From NCBI RefSeq assembly GCF_003171515.1, contig NC_089393.1, positions 2,604,001-2,668,000 of the forward strand: DNA of 64,000 nucleotides, given 5' to 3'. The stretch is from Pyrenophora tritici-repentis (lineage: Eukaryota; Ascomycota; Dothideomycetes; Pleosporales; Pleosporaceae). Within the stretch, counting starts at the first letter, position 1. Each line of letters opens with the position of its first letter. Positions 1 to 8,938 of the stretch are shown piece by piece. Both the position numbers and the translations under genes were made by a program. The notes below the pieces were generated by a model. The model had not been told where the DNA came from. It worked only from the letters and a program-made list of their open reading frames with translations, and made no database searches.

Positions 1-1999
1 CTCACCTCATCTAACGCATTTTTGATCACGTGAACTGTACCTAGTATCTGTTTTTTTTTCTCCGCGCTTACACTGCTGGATCCAGCCTCAACCCAAAGCT
101 TCACGGACCCAAGAAATGCAGGTACTTTAACCTTGATGACTTCTACGCTGACACGAAGCCGACTGTCCGCGACAATTCCAATGCAGTACTTTCGAAGCCC
201 TATGATACCGCTCTCGACGAGATAAGGAATCGACGCCAAGGTGGGCTTCTCACGATGGTCCCAGTAAGTTGTGTTGCTGACACAGAATGTTCTGAGTGTG
301 GTAGCAATTGGATGCTCTCGATATTGCTCCAGTAGTCCATCAGAAACTTTGGCATTCCGTAATCCGATGACCAGAGTGCGAAGCTCGAATTCATTATTTT
401 CCTTGGACCTTTGCGCTTTGCGGTACTCACGCTCCAGTTGTCTGAGGTCATGTTCCTCTTCCCGAGTAAGGTTCGTCTGGTCTCGCTCGAAATTATCGAT
501 ATCTTCCCTTTTGGAATCTACCTCAAGCCCATAATCGTGGATCTTTTTCTGAAGTTCCTCAATTCTTGCTCTTTCTCCTATCCAGTCGTGCTTAGCTTCC
601 CGCATCTGGACATCTTCAGACCTCGTGCAAACCACGTCGATTTTCGATAGGTTCGCGCGACGTGCCAGTTCGAAGATCTCTTTGATGCTCTCATCTGTCA
701 TGGCTCGATCGATCCGAGTGACGGCAAAGATTTGATGGCATTGGCGAACGTACCGCTCTGTGATGGCTTTGCGAGCAGAATTCTGATCACGGAGTCCTGG
801 AAGATCCGCTATGATGAGTCCTTTACTCAAGATATAAGCGTTCAGGTACACACAAATCTTTCGGATGAATGGCCATCGTGTCTGTGATACACTATTGTTC
901 GATGGGTCAATCGAATCTGATGTTAGTTCTCTGAGCCGTGCAGAGCATCGCTCAATTGTGCCGAATGATTGCTGGCCTTGCAATCGAGGCAGCAGCGCTG
1001 ACGCCCAGTCGACCATCAAGCCTACAGCACGATCAAATTCCATAGAAGAAAGTGCATTGGGGTTCTCGTGTAGCTTTTCCCTGAAGATTGCTTGGAAGGT
1101 TTGCGTCGCGAGATCGGCTTTCCTTCTTAGCGCCTTTCCCCCACTCTCGCCTTCTTCATCTCCGCCGTTGCTCTTTGGAGCCTTGAGAAGCGATTGGTAG
1201 TCTCGGTGTGCTCTTAGTAGTTCTTCGAATTGTCTCCTCAACTCGTGTAAGGTGAAATAGTCAACGTGGATAGTAAAATCGTCCCTTTCGTGAAACATGT
1301 ATTCTGTAACAGCAGACGTGCAAGCGGTACCATTATTGCTCTATTCACGAAGGTTAGTTATGTGGTTTTAGCGAGTCCGAAGTAATCACTTACCGCTCTA
1401 GCCAGATCCACCTTGTCGAGCAATGAATTGATGAGGCTACTCTTACCCACACCAGAATCTCCGATCAAGCCAACGATCCGGGATGACGGTAATTGTAGGG
1501 CTGCCAGGTCTAATGCTTGTTGGTGAAGGCCCTGGATGGTAGATCCATTTTCGAGATGTAATTTCGAGCTGGACAAGACTTGGGCCATTCTCAAGACCTG
1601 AGTTCTGACATCAGAAAGATGTTGTTCGACTTGGGTCAAGTGGGCAGGGGGCTCTTCGTCTTCGACTCGATGAATTCTCCGGGTAATACCAGATCCAGAG
1701 CGACGAGGACGGGCCGGAGAAGGAGAGAGAGTTTCGCATGACCGTGACGTCACTGGTATAGAAGCCGTGTCATGGGACCCTGTCTGAAGATTCTCGAATT
1801 CTGCAACCAGGCTATCATTTCTGGACCCACGGTCAATTCCAGGAGTCAATGGAGTGACGTGAATCGAGGGCGTCGAGATTGTCCGCTGCAAGGGCGTTTC
1901 TGACATATTTAGCGATGTTAGTCTCAGGTCACGGACAGCATCAAGCTGCTCTTGAACGTAGTCTTGATCATGAATCTGCTGAGTAACTCTTTCGTGCAT
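1..1999 (-). CDS. Large P-loop GTPase, SLIP-GC/dynamin-like, 3' end outside the window
   Basis: Two exons are visible, 1999-1394 and 1340-72, joined in phase 0 across a 53-nt intron with a GTAAGTG donor; about 625 residues are seen. Exon 1 is a low-complexity Ser/Thr/Pro-rich N-terminus followed by the G1 loop GDSGVGKSS (residues about 180-188). Exon 2 carries the G3-like stretch IIADLPGLRD and a possible G4 (TRSED), with a charged coiled-coil insert after it. This layout matches fungal proteins annotated as nuclear GTPase SLIP-GC or dynamin-like large GTPases; the role in fungi is not established. A GTAAGC donor at 71 suggests that another intron and the C-terminal exons lie left of base 1. 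The ATG at 1999 is the first in a frame open about 160 nt further upstream without another ATG; a later Met near 1905 is an alternative start. Confidence 0.75.
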
Positions 2000-2437
2000 G
2001 ACAGTCGAGGACGTGCTTGGCGTGGTTTCGTGACTGCTGGTGGATAAGATCTCGTGCTCCGTTGACGGTAATGCAATATCCGGGTCATCATTGCAGTCGT
2101 CCCTACGACGAGAATGCTGTGGTGCAATCTCAGTAATCTTGTGCGAGAGAATGATGTGTCGCTTACTTTTCTCATTATGGTTCTGGTGGTAAATTTGTGG
2201 TTACTTGAAAACTGGATGAAGATCTCCCCTAAGCTCCGGCTGCAATTTAAGGGGCATGGACTTGATTTACGGTGCACTCAGAGGTTGGCTAAGCGCCCTC
2301 AGGAGCGAGCTCTGAGGGGTTTCTGCACCACTGCGGCACAGTTTATTGATCCTACCAATGATCGCCGCATCACACACACCAAAACATGTTGGAAAGTGGA
2401 CCAAGATTGCGGCATCAATACTGTGATATTGTGGTTT
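2000..2437. other. Intergenic flank between GTPase gene and transposon
   Basis: This is the 5' flank of the GTPase gene plus the left flank of the transposon. No convincing ORF is present. The motif CCACTGCGGCACAGTT at 2328-2343 recurs with one change, in the same orientation, at 5830-5845 beyond the other end of the element. Confidence 0.5.
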
Positions 2438-2525
2438 TCGAAATACCTTGAGCCGCCTGGATCTGGTTAGCTTGGTGCCCAAGAACATCAACTCCCATAG
2501 TAATTTGTTAGTAAATTAATGCAGC
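2438..2525 (+). repeat. Left terminal inverted repeat
   Basis: It starts TCGAAATACCTTGAGCC and ends GTTAGTAAAT..ATGCAGC. It pairs with the reverse complement of 5720-5807 with only a handful of mismatches, mostly transitions. Confidence 0.85.
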
Positions 2526-2638
2526 AGCCGTTTCCCACCTCCAGAAGCCCATGAAGCTAGTCCTGTACTCTAAATCGTTCGTGTATAGCGTTTTGTTTGT
2601 GTGGAGCTTGTTGCGAGCTCAATCTAGCTGCTGTTGGG

Positions 2639-4333
2639 ATGCCGCCCAAGCGCCAGCGTAAGCCGAAGCAGCCATTCGATCAAGGCGTTAACCCGTCCTC
2701 CCAGAAGCGTAGAGCGCCAGCAACTAGACAAAATCCTACCCATTTAACGCCTAAACGTGTCCGCCGTGAGGCGCTGCCGTCGCCTCCAGCGACTGCCCCG
2801 CCGCGCCGTCAAAGCCCGTTGTCCGAGCCTGAGCTGCAAGCCACCCAAACAGCTGCCTCCGCGCAAGCTGAAGATATCGTTGGCGAGGATGAGGATACTT
2901 TCGAGGATGGAGATGGCGATCCGCTGCCTGAGGATGAGGATGAGATCGCTGCTAAGGGCGCTGCCGGTAGTGTTGAGGATGAGGGAGAGCCAGCGTACCG
3001 ACGTCAAGAAGGCACTCCATGGCTGCCTCGCTCATCGCAAGCGCTAGAGGATGAGGTTAATCCTGTACTGCGCGTTAGGTGGAGGGCTTGCCTTGGTGGT
3101 GATATGGAGAAACACTTTATTCCTGAAGCTGCCGATAGCGAGCACGGCGTACGGCTGTACTCGCTGCATTTCGACGACCTATGGCAGTGGGTAGATGACG
3201 TTGTTGCAGAATTACGGCCAAAAAGAGCGAAGATCTCATCTGTTTGCACTGTTGTTTACCCAGCTAAGCAGGCCAAACGCGAGCGCGCGATAAAGCGATT
3301 GCGGCGAGGTGTTGATGCAACGTGGAATAGCTTTCAGCGCCTTGTTGTAGAGGTTGATAACTATGTCAGCGAGCCAGTAAACGTCGATTTCGAGCTCATC
3401 TTGGCTGAAATTCCAGGGGAGCAGCAGCCGTTGCCAACGGTTGTCGACGGTCCTCGTCGACGCACCGCAACGGTGATTCAAGAGGAGGGGCTTGCTGGTG
3501 TAATAGCAGCTGAACAAGCAGGTAGCGGGCATGCTATTGCTATCCGGGATAGATGGCGCTGTACAGATACCCATTGCGAGAACTATCCTTATTGCTGCTG
3601 GATGGCGCCAACAGCGAGGCAGCCAGCGCGCTTCGAAGATCACCTCTTTGTCAACGGCAACATTATCTCCATGTGGGCAAGAGCAATTACAGCGAGAAGG
3701 GCAACGTACGATGAGCCATCTGATGATGTACGGCTTGCAATTTTGAGAGCAAAGGACCTGCGGGTGCATGAGAAAACGCGCAAGTTGCGGGCGGCTGGAG
3801 ATGGCGACGATGATATCAAAAGCTTAACAAAACTGCTCATCGTTGGACAGCTTGAGCGGATGAACAGGCAACCTCAACAGGAGTCTAACTTGCAGGCAGC
3901 TGCACCAACGATAACAAGAGCTGAGGTATCTAGTGCATCTCAGTGGGCGCCTATCCGATATGATCATGAGCAGGAGATTAACGAGCATACTAGTAATTTC
4001 TTTAACTACCTTAAGTTAAAATTTCCTACAGTTGGAGAGGACATTAACGAGCTTTATAAGACTCTTGTTATTGACGGAGCTATGGATATCAACCTCTTGA
4101 TGCAGCCATCTGGTGATATCTTGAAGTTGTGGACGCAGCATTTCAAGCAGCCTCCTGGCTGGTTTTTCACGCTACAAAACACTGCAAAAGAATGGCAAGC
4201 TGGGTACCAGGGTCTCACAGATCGTAACTGGAGACGAGTCGAACGTTGTAAGAAAAGAGAAGAGATTGCGCGCAAGAAATTGGTGGTTGAACCGTCTAGC
4301 AGTGTTGTGGAGGATGATGGCGAGAATGCTTGA
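2639..4333 (+). CDS. Transposon-borne protein of unknown function, CXC-rich motif
   Basis: The ORF encodes 564 aa from the ATG at 2639 (MPPKRQRKPK...); the frame is open upstream only to a TTG. The N-terminus is basic and then strongly acidic (about residues 1-110), typical of a disordered nuclear region. A central core contains WRCTDTHCENYPYCCW (about residue 310), a compact Cys cluster that could bind metal, followed by an HLFVNGNIISMWARAI-like stretch. The C-terminus contains basic KKREEIARKK. I recall similar CXnC..W..AI proteins scattered through fungal genomes beside transposons, without assigned function. It sits inside the TIRs and converges on the transposase gene with 304 bp between stop codons. 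A role as accessory DNA-binding or targeting factor is inference only. Confidence 0.75.
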   Translation: MPPKRQRKPKQPFDQGVNPSSQKRRAPATRQNPTHLTPKRVRREALPSPPATAPPRRQSPLSEPELQATQTAASAQAEDIVGEDEDTFEDGDGDPLPEDEDEIAAKGAAGSVEDEGEPAYRRQEGTPWLPRSSQALEDEVNPVLRVRWRACLGGDMEKHFIPEAADSEHGVRLYSLHFDDLWQWVDDVVAELRPKRAKISSVCTVVYPAKQAKRERAIKRLRRGVDATWNSFQRLVVEVDNYVSEPVNVDFELILAEIPGEQQPLPTVVDGPRRRTATVIQEEGLAGVIAAEQAGSGHAIAIRDRWRCTDTHCENYPYCCWMAPTARQPARFEDHLFVNGNIISMWARAITARRATYDEPSDDVRLAILRAKDLRVHEKTRKLRAAGDGDDDIKSLTKLLIVGQLERMNRQPQQESNLQAAAPTITRAEVSSASQWAPIRYDHEQEINEHTSNFFNYLKLKFPTVGEDINELYKTLVIDGAMDINLLMQPSGDILKLWTQHFKQPPGWFFTLQNTAKEWQAGYQGLTDRNWRRVERCKKREEIARKKLVVEPSSSVVEDDGENA

Positions 4334-4637
4334 AGCTTAGTGGCCTGAGCGTTTTTGGTGACAGCGGCCCGTGCCCGCTATAGTGTTGAGGTTTTTCAGG
4401 CGTTTCAAATGCGCTGCAACAATAGTCTATTTGGATAGCCCTATGTACAACACTACAACGTTATGCGATTATAACAGGTTAACTTCCTAAGATAGTTCTA
4501 TATGTATAGAAATAGCTCTTATTTTTTTAGAATTATTAAATCGCTTTTGTGGGTTGCGCATTAAGGTGTAATCGTTCGCATTTGTATGGTATCATCTACC
4601 TATAGAAACGTACTGTGGCATCCATTTAAAAGCACAA
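4334..4637. other. Convergent intergenic gap inside the transposon
   Basis: This AT-rich gap lies between the two convergent stop codons and presumably carries both polyadenylation regions. It contains T-rich and A-rich tracts (4500-4560) and no ORF. Confidence 0.5.
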
Positions 4638-5612
4638 TTAATAGGGATAGCCACACCTATGGAACCAGCTTCTGCAGTTAATATTACAGCACACCAGCTG
4701 CGCTGCATACTCAAGAAAGACCCCAAAGTCAATGAAGTTCTCCGCTTGCGCTGAATTCCTTTTCATCCACCCCTTGAGCTGCTTAAAGCTCTTCTCGATG
4801 GGGTTGAAATCTGGTGAGTATGGCGGCAGATACTCAAGGAGTACTCCAGCACTTTGGCAAAGCACCCGTACACGCTCTGATCGATGGATGGAGGCGTTAT
4901 CAAGCACGATTACTGAGGCTGGCCCTGGGTGAGGATTGCAGAACGGCAGCACTTGAAACTCTAAGAAGTCTTCTAGGATCTCAGATGTAATCGCGCCTTG
5001 AAAGATCTTATAGCTTATGTAGCCATCTATCGTCATGGCTGGCAGCAGCGACCACCGTTCTGATCGCCTGAAGCTGTGTGATAGCTCCACCGGCTCCCCG
5101 ATTGGAGACCAGCCATATTTGCGGTCGCCCGTACGCTCATTGCAGGCGCTCTCGTCCAACGCAACGATCTGCTCCGCCTTATAGTGTTGCGCCATCCTGG
5201 CAAGATAGAGGCGGCGGAGTGGCTCACTCTGCTCCTTTGCCCGCTTTGTTGCAAGCTTGCGAGACCATCTCATCTTCTCTAGCTCTCGGTAAACGCTCGC
5301 AAGGCTTATCCTAACGTCGTACTCGTCGTACAAGAAGTCCCTCATCTCATCCATGTATGCGCCCGGTGAGCCATTGAGGTATGCCTGAAGGCCTTCGCGC
5401 TGAGCTTGCCGGAGTATAGATGGCCGCCCAAGTCGAACGCAGCGCGGCGGATAAGGCACGCCCCAAAACTCTAAGCTCAACCTCAGCTTTGCTACTGTGT
5501 TACGGCTCGCACCTGTAGCTCTAGAGATGGCTCGATCACTTTCGCAGGCAGCAATTCGGTCGAGGATAGCCTGGAGAACAGCGGGCTGCAAGCGGTGGCC
5601 GGTGCCTGGCAT
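4638..5612 (-). CDS. DD34E transposase, Tc1/mariner/IS630 superfamily (DDE_3)
   Basis: The protein is 324 aa from the ATG at 5612 (MPGTGHRL...); the frame continues 5' only to a non-ATG codon at 5648. An N-terminal helix-turn-helix is seen (about residues 8-50, with DRAISRATGASRNTVAKLRL), then a winged-helix-like linker with LGRPS. The catalytic core has ALDESACNE (first Asp, about residue 153), VIVLDNASIH (second Asp, about 238) and YSPDFNPIEKSFKQLK (Glu, about 273). The second Asp and the Glu are separated by 34 residues, giving a DD34E signature. Length and motif order match complete IS630/Tc1/mariner enzymes, so cut-and-paste activity is plausible. No stop or frameshift is present. Confidence 0.92.
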   Translation of the reverse strand: MPGTGHRLQPAVLQAILDRIAACESDRAISRATGASRNTVAKLRLSLEFWGVPYPPRCVRLGRPSILRQAQREGLQAYLNGSPGAYMDEMRDFLYDEYDVRISLASVYRELEKMRWSRKLATKRAKEQSEPLRRLYLARMAQHYKAEQIVALDESACNERTGDRKYGWSPIGEPVELSHSFRRSERWSLLPAMTIDGYISYKIFQGAITSEILEDFLEFQVLPFCNPHPGPASVIVLDNASIHRSERVRVLCQSAGVLLEYLPPYSPDFNPIEKSFKQLKGWMKRNSAQAENFIDFGVFLEYAAQLVCCNINCRSWFHRCGYPY

Positions 5613-5719
5613 CGCGATGAGATGGGCTCGAGAAAATTGCAACACCAAAAACGCGAGTCAGTAGAGGCGATCGCAGCAAACAATGAACTTCAAATACGTT
5701 GTGGGTGTTAGAAAGCGTG

Positions 5720-5807
5720 GCTGCATCGATTTACTAACAAATTACTATAGGAGTTGATGTTCTTGGCCACCAAGCCAACCAGATCCAGGTGGCTCAAGGT
5801 ATTTCGA
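5720..5807 (-). repeat. Right terminal inverted repeat
   Basis: This is the reverse-complement partner of 2438-2525. It ends outward with GGTATTTCGA. Confidence 0.85.
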
Positions 5808-6931
5808 GAAACACCCATAAGCAGACGCGCCACTGCGGCACGGTTCTTGTCACGACATCCGTACGTCGAGTCGGTGGGTTCTACAGACTGCTTGCGGTCA
5901 TCATCGAGTCATGTCGCGGTCAGCCTCGTGCGCCAAAGGATGGCTCAGCGGTGGAAGAGAGAGGAGTAGTTAGTCTGTGTGCTGCCAGTAATCGCAGCTC
6001 CCTAGTGGCTAGAGAACTAGACCGTTTCGTACGCGAACCGTTTCTGTGGGATATTGAGAAGTTGCGTCAATGCTACGCCGGGTTGACTGCCTAGGTAGCT
6101 ACTCTAGTTAGAGCTTGCTGTGCTTATTAACAAGGATACTAAAACGATTATATCTAGGTGCCTTCGTGATGTCATCACAGTGCCAGAATAATAAGGGTTA
6201 CGGAATCTTTCGATTTCTAAGGCTGATCAAGCTGTTAGGACAGGGCTTGCCTAGGTTCAATTCAGCAGACTTGTCAACAAACTGATCTACAGGTTGAATA
6301 CTTAGACAGGAAATTCCGGGCGGAAACTAGCTTGTTTAGGTATTCAAACTGTAGATCAGTTTGTTTGTTGACAAGTATGCAATTCAGCAAGGGCCAGCCA
6401 GGGGAGCAGAACTCTCTTTCTCATTCGGCCGGGGCTCGGGAGCATAGCATCAAGCATCCCACCCCTTGACAAAGATAAGAAGTAAGTCGGTGCAATTTCC
6501 AAACTTGTGGGAGTATAGGCGACTGCAGGGGCTAGAGATAGAGGGATTAGACATCGGAGGCGGCAAGATGACAAGATGAAGGGTCCCTCAGCTATGCACA
6601 ACGTTGCTTCAACATCACAGTGGCGCAGATCTAATCGATATGCTTTCCAGCGCTAGATGTGATGGTGGTGGAGAAAATGTGTGTAAGCTCTTGTATTAGA
6701 GCTACCTGGTGGAGTGACAATATCTACATGTGAATGCACAAAGCAGCTGACTAATCAGTCCCCGGCCAATCAGAACACGGGAAGGGCTAAGTCATTTGGT
6801 GGATGCCTGTGAAGGTGCTAGGCCCTTGCCGGGCTTCGACACCATTGTTCCGTCTCTCTATTTACCACTTTTATCTTTCAATAAACTTTCGAATATATAT
6901 AGTAGGAGCTAGCCGCCAAGGAGTTTAAGTC
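5808..6931. other. Non-coding flank with a foldback sequence
   Basis: No supportable gene is seen. The stretch holds the 107-bp foldback at 6269-6375 and, towards its right end, the upstream region of the split host ORF. Confidence 0.5.
6269..6375. repeat. Small foldback / inverted repeat
   Basis: The left arm 6269-6301 (ACTTGTCAACAAACTGATCT...) and the right arm 6340-6375 are inverted copies of about 33 bp, differing by one substitution and a 4-base TTTG duplication. They are separated by a loop of about 38 bp. This may be a MITE fragment or a miniature foldback; no target duplication was recognised. Confidence 0.75.
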
Positions 6932-6939
6932 TATATAAG
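6932..6939 (+). promoter_or_regulatory. Candidate TATA box of the split host ORF
   Basis: TATATAAG lies 209 bp upstream of the ATG at 7148 in a region without other features. Assignment rests on motif and position only. Confidence 0.35.
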
Positions 6940-7377
6940 CCTGTTTGCGCGCATAGTTACTAGTTCACAAAGGACTCTTTGTTAGTTAGCTAAACCACTT
7001 GTTAAACTCTCCCCAATGTCACTGCGTTAACAAACTCACGAACCTATTACGACGCGCAACCTCACCCCTACGATAAATCACCAACGTTACTTAACAACAG
7101 CGAGTACTTTAGATCCACTAAACCTGCAGAAGGAATTAAACCAAAACATGTCTTCAAGCCCATACTTCGATCCTCTCTGCGAAACCGAGCCCCACACAAC
7201 CCGTTACACCCTAACCGTCTTCGTCCCCGAACGCCCTCCGCCAAGCTGGATCCCAGCGTTCTTCACGCGCAAGGCCGTTAGGTACCCCAAAAATAGCTCA
7301 ATGTACAGGATACCTCCCTCGGATAGGAACAAGGATCTGGACTGCTTCGAAGACTGGGACCTTGAGGAAGTGCCTAC

Positions 7378-7565
7378 TGTAACGGGCTGAGCCCTAAGTC
7401 ACATGACTAGGCTGCGAGCCTAGTCGCTTCCCCGACAACGAGAGGGCCGTGCGCCAACCCAAACAAAGCGGGCTCGCCGCTCGCGTCTTACCTTCTTTCT
7501 TCATCTTGACTGTAAATAGCATCTGGACTAGGTAGCTGGAATACAGTCCCTACAGACCGTTCACA
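7378..7565 (+). repeat. 5' LTR (188 bp)
   Basis: It begins TGTAACGGGCTG and ends CCGTTCACA. As read by eye it is identical to 13719-13906. The sequence ATCTTGACTGTA at 7503-7514 matches the primer-binding site in complement, marking the likely start of the R region. Confidence 0.95.
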
Positions 7566-7577
7566 TACAGTCAAGAT
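7566..7577 (+). promoter_or_regulatory. Self-complementary primer-binding site
   Basis: TACAGTCAAGAT directly abuts the 5' LTR and is the perfect reverse complement of ATCTTGACTGTA in the LTR (7503-7514). In Tf1-type elements reverse transcription is primed by the 5' end of the element's own mRNA folded onto such a site, instead of by a tRNA. No tRNA-3'-end-like TGG motif is present here. Confidence 0.7.
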
Positions 7578-7584
7578 CAAGAAG

Positions 7585-7674
7585 AACACGCAGAATACGC
7601 AGAACACGCAGAACACGCAGAACACGCAGAATACGCAGAATACGCAGAATACGCAGAACACGCAGAACACGCAG
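7585..7674 (+). repeat. Ten 9-bp tandem repeats in the retroelement leader
   Basis: Ten perfect-length units of AAYACGCAG (six with C and four with T at the third base) lie between the primer site and the gag ATG at 7694. There are no length irregularities. They may act in packaging or translation, or may only be replication slippage. Confidence 0.95.
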
Positions 7675-7693
7675 CAACCAAAGCACCGCTATA

Positions 7694-8890
7694 ATGAGCT
7701 CCCCCGGGGATACTGACATGACGACGAACGATTCGAACCAGCTGTTACAGTCGCTACTACAGAGACTTGAAGACATGAGCACTAGGATGGAGAGGCTGGA
7801 AGCACCATCGCACGAGCTACCTCAAACACCTGGTCACAATACAGACGCCACCACTGATCCAACGCCAACCTCCGAGACTTCGAACACATCTGTGCCTATA
7901 ACCCCAAAGCCGCGGCACAGCTTACCCCACCCGCCTACGTTTGGTGGAAACAAATCACAATGGCGAGGATGGAAGCTAGAGATGGAGGGCAAGATCGAAG
8001 AAGACGCGCAAGCTATTGGAAGCCTAAAAGCTCAGCTACGCTACGTCTACATGCGTCTTGATGGGGCAGCGAAAACCAACGTTACAACATACTACGAGAT
8101 ACAAGTTAAAGAAGAATCGCCAAACCCTTTCAAGCTGCTTGACCGCCTTGAACTCCTCTACGGCGAACGAAATCGGAAGGAGAAAGCCATTCAGAACCTC
8201 TACTCTATACGCCAGAAGGACGACGAGACGTTTATTTCCTTCTATCCACGGTTTGAGAAAGAGATGGCCAACGCTGACGCAGAAAGCTGGCCTGAGCATA
8301 CGAAGATATCCTACTTACGCAATGCATTAAGTGGTAGGATAAAGGATAGGCTTGTTGGTACATCAGGAGCAGAAACAAGCACATACGCAAGGTTCGCTCA
8401 GAAGTGTGTAGATCTTAGCAACGACATGGAGTTGTTCGGCCAATGGACGAAAACAACCCGCCGTTACGGTAGCCGAACTGCTGAAAATGCACTAACCTAT
8501 GAACCACCAGCAAAATCAAATAATGCCACGCTCACAGCAGTTTCCCCTGAAGACATGATGGAATGGGAACCTACGCAGCCTACAACTACCCAAGTGAACG
8601 CTGTCGGCCTCCGCGGCAAGACCAACATGAATGGATATCCATCTAGGCGTCCCGAAGACCGAGAACTTATTGGAAAACGAGCAAAATGGGTCAACCAAGA
8701 GGAAATCGATGCTCGACGCCAGGAACGACGCTGCCTCCGATGCGGCCGCAACAATTGCCGAATAGCTACATGCCCGTTAGCAGCCGCTCTACGACCAACT
8801 CACGTTAGCGTCAAGACAGCAAAGAGTACTGTGGTCACCAAGGCAGCTGTAGAGGAGGAAGATCCAGAAGACTCCGAAGCAGAGCAATAG
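7694..8890 (+). CDS. Gag polyprotein of the plus-strand Ty3/gypsy element
   Basis: The ORF encodes 398 aa from the ATG at 7694 to TAG at 8888. The N-terminus has a short coiled coil and a Thr/Pro-rich stretch, followed by the retrotransposon capsid region (about residues 75-250) with GGNKSQWRGWKLEMEGK and FISFYPRFEKEMANA. The C-terminal zinc knuckle reads CLRCGRNNCRIATCP, that is C-x2-C-x4-C-x4-C. The usual histidine is replaced by cysteine. The tail is acidic (EEEDPEDSEAEQ). The next ORF is in the same frame beyond the single TAG. Confidence 0.93.
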   Translation: MSSPGDTDMTTNDSNQLLQSLLQRLEDMSTRMERLEAPSHELPQTPGHNTDATTDPTPTSETSNTSVPITPKPRHSLPHPPTFGGNKSQWRGWKLEMEGKIEEDAQAIGSLKAQLRYVYMRLDGAAKTNVTTYYEIQVKEESPNPFKLLDRLELLYGERNRKEKAIQNLYSIRQKDDETFISFYPRFEKEMANADAESWPEHTKISYLRNALSGRIKDRLVGTSGAETSTYARFAQKCVDLSNDMELFGQWTKTTRRYGSRTAENALTYEPPAKSNNATLTAVSPEDMMEWEPTQPTTTQVNAVGLRGKTNMNGYPSRRPEDRELIGKRAKWVNQEEIDARRQERRCLRCGRNNCRIATCPLAAALRPTHVSVKTAKSTVVTKAAVEEEDPEDSEAEQ

Positions 8891-8938
8891 GAACACGCGG
8901 CAGCTCAGAAAGAATGGAAAGAGACCGGAAAGCAAAAG

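Larger units (their letters stand above)
2438..5807. mobile_element. Two-gene Tc1/mariner-type DNA transposon with 88-bp TIRs
   Basis: The 3.37-kb element is bounded by 88-bp imperfect inverted repeats (2438-2525 and 5720-5807). Inside are two long intact convergent ORFs, a 564-aa protein of unknown function on the plus strand and a DD34E transposase on the minus strand. Both ORFs lack frameshifts and stops, so there is no sign of RIP and the copy may be recent or still active. I could not identify a clean TA or other target-site duplication next to the repeats. The exact termini are therefore uncertain and may lie slightly outside the recognised inverted repeat. Confidence 0.8.

Noticed and set aside
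2267..5969. Two short ORFs with similar starts at 2491 (minus) and 5754 (plus)
   Set aside because: They resemble each other only because both read outward through the same terminal inverted repeat.
7488..7670. Apparent Cys-rich peptide with repeated FCV on the minus strand
   Set aside because: Produced by translating the 9-bp leader repeats of the retroelement; not a real peptide.
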